Positions 5,733 through 10,075 of a DNA stretch of 10,075 nt are shown in pieces. Within the stretch, counting starts at the first letter, position 1; each line of letters begins with the position of its first letter. The position numbers and the translations under genes were made by a program. The DNA comes from Thermoflexus sp042408365. GTDB taxonomy: Bacteria; Chloroflexota; Anaerolineae; Thermoflexales; Thermoflexaceae. Below the pieces are notes generated by a model, which saw nothing but the letters and a program-made list of their open reading frames with translations, was not told where the DNA came from and searched no databases. The DNA is taken from contig NZ_JBHOQJ010000026.1 of the NCBI RefSeq assembly GCF_042408365.1, forward strand, positions 1 through 10,075, read 5' to 3'.

Positions 5733-6293
5733 CTAATACATCAGATCCACCGCCACCCGCACGTCCACATCGATTGGCCCCCCGCTGTTGTTATGCAGCC
5801 GATAGAACCCGCATCCGCCCCCATCCTCCCCGCTGCTCCCCTGGCCCGTCTGGATCTCCTCCCCCTGACGGACCATGGTCCACTTCACCCCAGCGCCGTT
5901 CCCTGCGGTGACCTGCCAAGAAATCTTCAGGTAGAAGGCAGCGCACGGTGGTTGAGGCCCTACGTAGCCCACCGCGGCGGCCAAATCGAACCCGTCTTTC
6001 TCCCAGACCTGGTTGGGCTCCAGGTGCACGTGGAGACAACCTTCAGCCGCCCGGACCGCTCCGCCGTGAACCGGGATGGTTGGGGCGGCGCATGAGGTGG
6101 AAGCCGAGGGGGTCGGCGAAGCCGCCGGTGTGGGCGGTGTAGTTGGCGTCGGGGGCGCAAGGGGCGATGGGGCCGCCGTCTCCGTTGCTGGAGCGGTCAG
6201 GAGGGACGTGGGAGGCGGGGAGATCGTCGGTGTTCTTCCCGCACATGCGCTGATCAGCAGCAGAACCGGTCCGAACCATCGAATCCGAGACAT
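5733..6293 (-). CDS. lipoprotein with Pro/Ser/Thr-rich linker, function unknown
   Basis: The 186-residue product begins MSRIRWFGPVLLLISAC, a short basic and hydrophobic lipoprotein signal with lipobox I14-S15-A16-C17. It should be lipidated and held at the outer face of the membrane. Residues about 21-70 are a linker dominated by Pro, Thr, Ser and Ala. The C-terminal domain (about 75-186) has several Cys residues (in EGCLHVH, QPPCAAF and GGGCGFY) that could form disulfides, and beta-rich segments such as FYLKISWQVTAG and DVDVRVAVDLMY, suggesting a small beta-sandwich. ATG at 6291-6293 is preceded on the minus strand by AGGAGG. A TTTATAAA block just upstream (6316-6323) could hold a -10 box, but I see no clear -35. 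It is divergent from acnA. I recognise no family and assign no function. Confidence 0.8.
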   Translation of the reverse strand: MSRIRWFGPVLLLISACAGRTPTISPPPTSLLTAPATETAAPSPLAPPTPTTPPTPAASPTPSASTSCAAPTIPVHGGAVRAAEGCLHVHLEPNQVWEKDGFDLAAAVGYVGPQPPCAAFYLKISWQVTAGNGAGVKWTMVRQGEEIQTGQGSSGEDGGGCGFYRLHNNSGGPIDVDVRVAVDLMY

Positions 6294-6467
6294 CGCTCGC
6301 CTCCTAGGATGGGGTTTATAAAGGGGAATGTAGGACTCCCAGGACCCTTTCGTTCGCCCGACAAGGCGGCCCGTCGAGCGGGCTGTCTCCTCTTAAGGGA
6401 TGGTCAGGCTGCCAGCCATTCTTGCTTCCACCAATGGAATGTGCAAGCCGTTAAAACTACGGAACCT

Positions 6468-6495
6468 TTGCGAGAGGGAGAAACCGTGTTACGAT
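6468..6495 (+). promoter_or_regulatory. possible sigma-70 promoter for aconitase
   Basis: TTGCGA (6468-6473) and TACGAT (6490-6495) are 16 bases apart, each four of six to consensus. The leader would be about 78 bases. The rest of the divergent gap (6294-6579) holds a seven-base-pair hairpin (6367-6373 with 6379-6385) and no gene I can support. Confidence 0.3.
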
Positions 6496-6579
6496 AACAG
6501 AGAACCTATACAGTTGGGCGTGCCTCGGCGCGCTTTCAAGTGCCCCTCATGAACCCAGCGCTTCGGAGGTGAGGGAACA

Positions 6580-9360
6580 ATGAGCCAACGCGATCCGTTC
6601 GGTGCGAAGGGGACGTTGGAGACCGCAGCGGGGGCGGTGCGGTATTACCGGCTCGGCCGTCTGGCCGATTTGGGCGTGGGCGATCCGGCCCGCCTGCCGT
6701 TCTCCATCCGTGTCCTTCTGGAGAACACCCTCCGGCATTGTGATGGGCAATTGGTCACGGAAGAGGACGTGTTGGCGCTGGCCCGTTGGCAGCCCAAAGA
6801 CCTGCCGGACCGGGAGATCCCCTTCATGCCCGCGCGGGTGCTCCTCCAGGACTTCACCGGCGTCCCGGCGGTGGTGGATTTGGCGGCCATGCGTGCGGCC
6901 GTGAAGCGCCTGGGCGGGGATCCCCGGCGGATCAACCCGCTGGTGCCGGTAGACCTGGTGATCGACCACTCCGTCCAGGTGGATTTCTTCGGGACGGAGT
7001 TGGCGTTCCGTCTGAACGTGGAGAAAGAGTTCGAGCGAAACCGCGAGCGCTACACTCTGCTCCGCTGGGCCCAAAAAGCTTTCCAGAACTTCCGCGTGGT
7101 CCCCCCTGGCACAGGGATTGTCCACCAGGTCAACCTGGAATACCTGGCGAAGGTGGTCCAGACCCGCGAGGTAGACGGTGAAGTCGTTGCCTTCCCAGAT
7201 ACCCTGGTGGGCACCGATTCCCACACCACGATGATCAATGCCCTAGGGGTGCTGGGTTGGGGTGTGGGAGGTATTGAGGCCGAAGCGGTGATGCTGGGCC
7301 AGCCTTACTACATCCGCATCCCGGAGGTGATTGGGGTCCGCTTAGTGGGTCGCCTTCCAGAGGGAGCCACCGCCACCGACCTGGTCCTCACGATCACCCA
7401 AGTCCTTCGCAAGAAGGGGGTGGTGGACAAGTTCGTGGAGTTCTTCGGGCCAGGGCTGCGGGCCCTCAGCCTGCCGGATCGGGCGACGATCGCGAACATG
7501 GCGCCGGAATATGGGGCCACATGCGGGTTCTTCCCTGTGGATGAGGAGACCCTGGCGTATCTCCGGGGCACAGGGCGGGATCCGGAGCTGGTGGATCTCG
7601 TGGAGCGTTATACCAAGGCCCAGAGCCTGTTCTATGACGGCGGAGGCCCGGATCCGATGTACACCGATGTGGTGGAGCTGGATCTGTCGGCCATAGAGCC
7701 CACGCTGGCTGGCCCGCGACGGCCCCACGATCGAGTTCCCATGCGGGAGGTGAAACGCCAGTTCTGGGAGAGCGTTGCGGCGATGCTCCCCCCCTCGAAC
7801 TCGGCGAACACCCAGGCGGTCGGTCGGCTGGAAGGGGAGGGGGGCGCGACTGCACCGGCACCGGTGGCCCAGGCCGTCGCGCCGTCTGCCCCCGCCACCT
7901 GGGTGAGCATGGATGGCCAGACGGTGGCCCTGGGGCATGGCTCCGTGGTGATCGCGGCCATTACCTCTTGCACGAACACCTCGAACCCGTCCGTGATGGT
8001 GGGGGCAGGGTTGCTCGCTCGCAACGCGGTGAAGCGGGGCCTCACGGTGAAGCCCTACGTGAAGACCAGCCTGGCTCCTGGGTCGGCGGTGGTGGTGGAT
8101 TACCTACGTCGGGCGAACCTCCTGCCGTATCTGGAGGCCCTTCGTTTCCACGTGGTGGGCTTTGGATGCACCACGTGTATCGGCAACAGCGGTCCCCTCC
8201 CCGAGCCGGTCGCTAAAGCGATCCGAGATCACAACCTGGTGGCGGTGGCCGTGTTGAGCGGCAACCGCAACTTCGAGGCCCGCATCCATCCGCTGGTACG
8301 AGCGAATTACCTGGCATCCCCCATGCTGGTGATCGCCTACGCCCTGGCCGGCCGCATCGATATCGACTTCGAGACAGAACCTCTAGGCGTGGATCCGAAC
8401 GGCCAGCCGGTCTTCCTGCGGGATATCTGGCCCTCTCAGGAAGAGATCCAGCGGACGATCCGCGAGAGCCTGGACCCCGAGATATTCCGGTCTCGCTACG
8501 CCCGCGTCTTTGAGGGCGATGAGCAATGGAAGAGCCTTCCGGTCCCGGAGGGCGAGCTCTACGAATGGGATCCGGATTCAACCTACATTCAGGAACCTCC
8601 GTTCTTCTTGGATTTCGCCCTGGAGCCGCCGCCGCTCCGGGATATCCGAGGGGCGCGGGTGTTGGCGCTGTTGGGTGACACGATCACCACGGATCACATC
8701 TCGCCCGCAGGGAGCATCGCTGTCAACAGCCCGGCCGGCCAGTACCTGATCGCCCGAGGGGTCCAGCCGGCGGACTTCAACACCTATGGGGCTCGGCGGG
8801 GCAACCACGAGGTGATGATCCGAGGCACCTTCGCCAACATCCGCCTGAAGAACATGCTGGTGCCCGGGACGGAGGGAGGCTACACCGTTTACCACCCAAC
8901 CGGCGAGAAGATGACGATCTATGAGGCGGCGATGCGGTATCAGGAGGTGGGGATCCCGTTGATCATTATCGCGGGCAAAGAATACGGGAGTGGATCCTCC
9001 CGGGATTGGGCGGCCAAGGGGACGGCGCTGCTGGGCGTGAAGGCGGTGCTCGCCGAGTCCTTCGAGCGAATCCACCGCAGCAACCTGGTCGGGATGGGTG
9101 TGTTACCGTTGCAGTTCCGGCCCGGCGAGAACCGGGAGACACTGGGCCTGACCGGTTTTGAGGTTTATGACATTGAGGGGATCGCGGCCGGGCTGCGGCC
9201 TCGGCAGGAGGTGACCGTGCGAGCCCGCCGACCTGACGGCAGCGAGCTCACCTTCACGGCGATCGCCCGCTTGGATACCCCGGTGGAGGTGGAATACTAC
9301 CGGCACGGAGGGATCATGCCGGCGGTGCTCCGACGGATTCTCCGGGAGGGGTCAAAATGA
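6580..9360 (+). CDS. acnA: aconitate hydratase, AcnA/IRP1 type
   Basis: This [4Fe-4S] TCA-cycle enzyme isomerises citrate to isocitrate through cis-aconitate in the cytosol. The 926 residues fit the AcnA family (about 890-920), slightly on the long side. The three cluster cysteines are C464 in ITSCTNTSNP and C530 and C533 in GFGCTTCIGNSGP. The swivel domain carries DTITTDHISPAGS from D700, and YGSGSSRDWAAKG (802-814) holds the substrate-binding Ser/Arg residues. N-terminal IDHSVQVD and VGTDSHTTM blocks are also intact. ATG 6580 has a full consensus ribosome binding site, GGAGGTGA (6565-6572). A flexible Ala/Pro-rich stretch at about 417-440, before the cluster domain, accounts for the extra length. 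AcnA relatives lacking a cluster can bind mRNA stem-loops (IRP1, Bacillus CitB), which is of interest given the hairpin ahead of the ferritin-like gene downstream. All catalytic residues are present. Confidence 0.96.
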   Translation: MSQRDPFGAKGTLETAAGAVRYYRLGRLADLGVGDPARLPFSIRVLLENTLRHCDGQLVTEEDVLALARWQPKDLPDREIPFMPARVLLQDFTGVPAVVDLAAMRAAVKRLGGDPRRINPLVPVDLVIDHSVQVDFFGTELAFRLNVEKEFERNRERYTLLRWAQKAFQNFRVVPPGTGIVHQVNLEYLAKVVQTREVDGEVVAFPDTLVGTDSHTTMINALGVLGWGVGGIEAEAVMLGQPYYIRIPEVIGVRLVGRLPEGATATDLVLTITQVLRKKGVVDKFVEFFGPGLRALSLPDRATIANMAPEYGATCGFFPVDEETLAYLRGTGRDPELVDLVERYTKAQSLFYDGGGPDPMYTDVVELDLSAIEPTLAGPRRPHDRVPMREVKRQFWESVAAMLPPSNSANTQAVGRLEGEGGATAPAPVAQAVAPSAPATWVSMDGQTVALGHGSVVIAAITSCTNTSNPSVMVGAGLLARNAVKRGLTVKPYVKTSLAPGSAVVVDYLRRANLLPYLEALRFHVVGFGCTTCIGNSGPLPEPVAKAIRDHNLVAVAVLSGNRNFEARIHPLVRANYLASPMLVIAYALAGRIDIDFETEPLGVDPNGQPVFLRDIWPSQEEIQRTIRESLDPEIFRSRYARVFEGDEQWKSLPVPEGELYEWDPDSTYIQEPPFFLDFALEPPPLRDIRGARVLALLGDTITTDHISPAGSIAVNSPAGQYLIARGVQPADFNTYGARRGNHEVMIRGTFANIRLKNMLVPGTEGGYTVYHPTGEKMTIYEAAMRYQEVGIPLIIIAGKEYGSGSSRDWAAKGTALLGVKAVLAESFERIHRSNLVGMGVLPLQFRPGENRETLGLTGFEVYDIEGIAAGLRPRQEVTVRARRPDGSELTFTAIARLDTPVEVEYYRHGGIMPAVLRRILREGSK

Positions 9361-9530
9361 AGGGCAACGCGCCCGCTCACCGTGTTGCGGCGATCCCTCC
9401 CAACGGGCAGGTGCTGGATCCAGCTTCTGGCGATGGGCTCAGCTTAAAACTTTCTCTTCTAAGGGGCTCGGGGCGGGGAGGTCGCTCAGCGGCGGGCTCT
9501 TCGCCCTCTCCACACTTCCAGCAGGAACGC

Positions 9531-9556
9531 CTTTGCGTTGCAGGAGCAACGCAAAG
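9531..9556 (+). promoter_or_regulatory. perfect 11-bp stem-loop in the leader of the ferritin-like gene
   Basis: CTTTGCGTTGC (9531-9541) pairs exactly with GCAACGCAAAG (9546-9556) around an AGGA loop. It ends 30 bases before the ATG at 9587. Only TTTC follows, so it is a weak terminator for acnA at best. An operator or an RNA control element for the ferritin-like gene is equally possible. Otherwise the gap 9361-9586 shows no feature I can support. Confidence 0.5.
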
Positions 9557-9586
9557 TTTCATAACTCTCCTTCACAGGGGGTTGCG

Positions 9587-10018
9587 ATGGATGAGAAGCT
9601 GGCCCAGCTGATCGAAGGATTGAACCGGGATCTCAACGCGGAGCTGAACACGATCCTCCGCTACATTCGCCACGCCAGCGTGCTGAAAGGCCTCGCAGGC
9701 CACGAGGTGCGGGAGCTCCTGCAGAAGGAAGTCGCTGATGAAGTGAAGCACGCCATGTACTTGGCAGACAAGATCGTTGCGCTGGGAGGTACGCCGAAGA
9801 TCCAGCCCCAGACACCCACCGAGGTCTTTGACTGGCGGGGGGTCCTGGAGGATTCCCTGAAGTTCGAGCTCGAGGCGATCGCCGGTTATAGGGAGCGGGC
9901 GGCTCAGGCCGAGGCTGTGGGCGACATCGGTCTGAAGGCCACCCTGGAGATGTTCGCGGAGGACGAGACCCGCCACAAGGAGGAGATCGAGCGCCTTCTG
10001 GGCGGGCCGGCGTTCTGA
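9587..10018 (+). CDS. bacterioferritin-like diiron protein without the haem ligand
   Basis: This is a 143-residue four-helix ferritin-like protein, expected to oxidise Fe(II) and store it or limit its damage in the cytosol. Diiron ligands fit bacterioferritin almost position for position: E19, E52 with H55 (EVKH), E94 or E96, and E127 with H130 (ETRH). In E. coli bacterioferritin the residue after the second Glu is the haem-binding Met52; here it is V53, so haem should not bind in the usual way. ATG 9587 follows AGGGGG at a normal distance. An in-frame TTG at 9533 would extend the protein across the hairpin into codons with no resemblance to the family. At 143 residues it is shorter than the 158 of E. 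coli Bfr, mostly missing the C-terminal fifth helix. That may mean a smaller assembly, closer to Dps-like or ferritin-like proteins. Confidence 0.85.
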   Translation: MDEKLAQLIEGLNRDLNAELNTILRYIRHASVLKGLAGHEVRELLQKEVADEVKHAMYLADKIVALGGTPKIQPQTPTEVFDWRGVLEDSLKFELEAIAGYRERAAQAEAVGDIGLKATLEMFAEDETRHKEEIERLLGGPAF

Positions 10019-10075
10019 GCGCCTGTCTCCGCGGATGGGGGTCAACAGCTGGGGGGCTGGCGCAGGCCGCCCCCC

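Noticed and set aside
6547..7938. Two minus-strand open frames opposite aconitase (6547-7224 and 7342-7938)
   Set aside because: Both are antisense shadows of acnA codons, with His/Gln/Arg-rich low-information translations.
9357..9611. 84-codon frame starting with an ATGA overlap at the acnA stop
   Set aside because: It has a tempting ribosome binding site (GGGAGGGG), but the protein is low-complexity, matches nothing I know, runs through the 9531-9556 hairpin and overlaps the ferritin-like gene. A real short peptide is not excluded, only unsupported.
1..10075. CRISPR array, tRNA or rRNA genes, transposase genes
   Set aside because: I looked for regularly spaced repeats, CCA-ended cloverleaf sequences and DDE transposase motifs on both strands and saw none.

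Overview
The window is GC-rich (clearly above 60% by eye) and gene-dense. Its enzymes resemble those of thermophilic Chloroflexota (Anaerolineae/Thermoflexia-like): a fused phosphoglucose/phosphomannose isomerase, a stand-alone dihydrolipoyl dehydrogenase, an AcnA-type aconitase and a small bacterioferritin-like protein. The lineage is an inference from gene content and protein style; no rRNA or other taxonomic marker is present.

Layout. Positions 1-217 hold one copy of a dispersed intergenic repeat, then a short leader for a 71-residue two-helix membrane protein (218-433). A glycerophosphodiester phosphodiesterase follows (542-1309); its N-terminal catalytic motif is only included if translation begins at an ATA codon. 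Positions 1362-1798 carry a decayed gene for a secreted protein, with two in-frame stops and a one-base frameshift in a G-run. A 358-base gap (1799-2156) contains several hairpins and a plausible promoter ahead of the sugar-phosphate isomerase (2157-3230). Next is dihydrolipoyl dehydrogenase (3371-4786).

Positions 4854-5452 hold what was once a HEPN/MNT toxin-antitoxin pair (HepT-MntA type). The MNT part has lost its N-terminus and GS motif. The HEPN part has lost its middle and changed frame, although the RNLVVHLY active-site motif survives. Downstream, a second copy of the repeat from the left edge lies in opposite orientation (5466-5560), followed by a perfect 18-bp-stem GC hairpin (5596-5634). 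A minus-strand lipoprotein of unknown function (5733-6293) is divergent from aconitase (6580-9360). The window ends with a haem-less bacterioferritin-like diiron protein (9587-10018) whose leader has a perfect 11-bp stem-loop.

How the genes fit together. The intact genes are housekeeping: phospholipid-headgroup turnover, hexose-phosphate interconversion, 2-oxoacid dehydrogenase E3, the TCA cycle and iron storage or protection. They are separated by gaps of 140-360 bases, so the window looks like single-gene units rather than one operon. The accessory signal is erosion: one dead secreted-protein gene, one dying toxin-antitoxin module, and repeats next to them. I do not see a complete new system. 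The most informative features are the HEPN/MNT remnant, the inverted repeat pair, the ATA start and the structured leaders.
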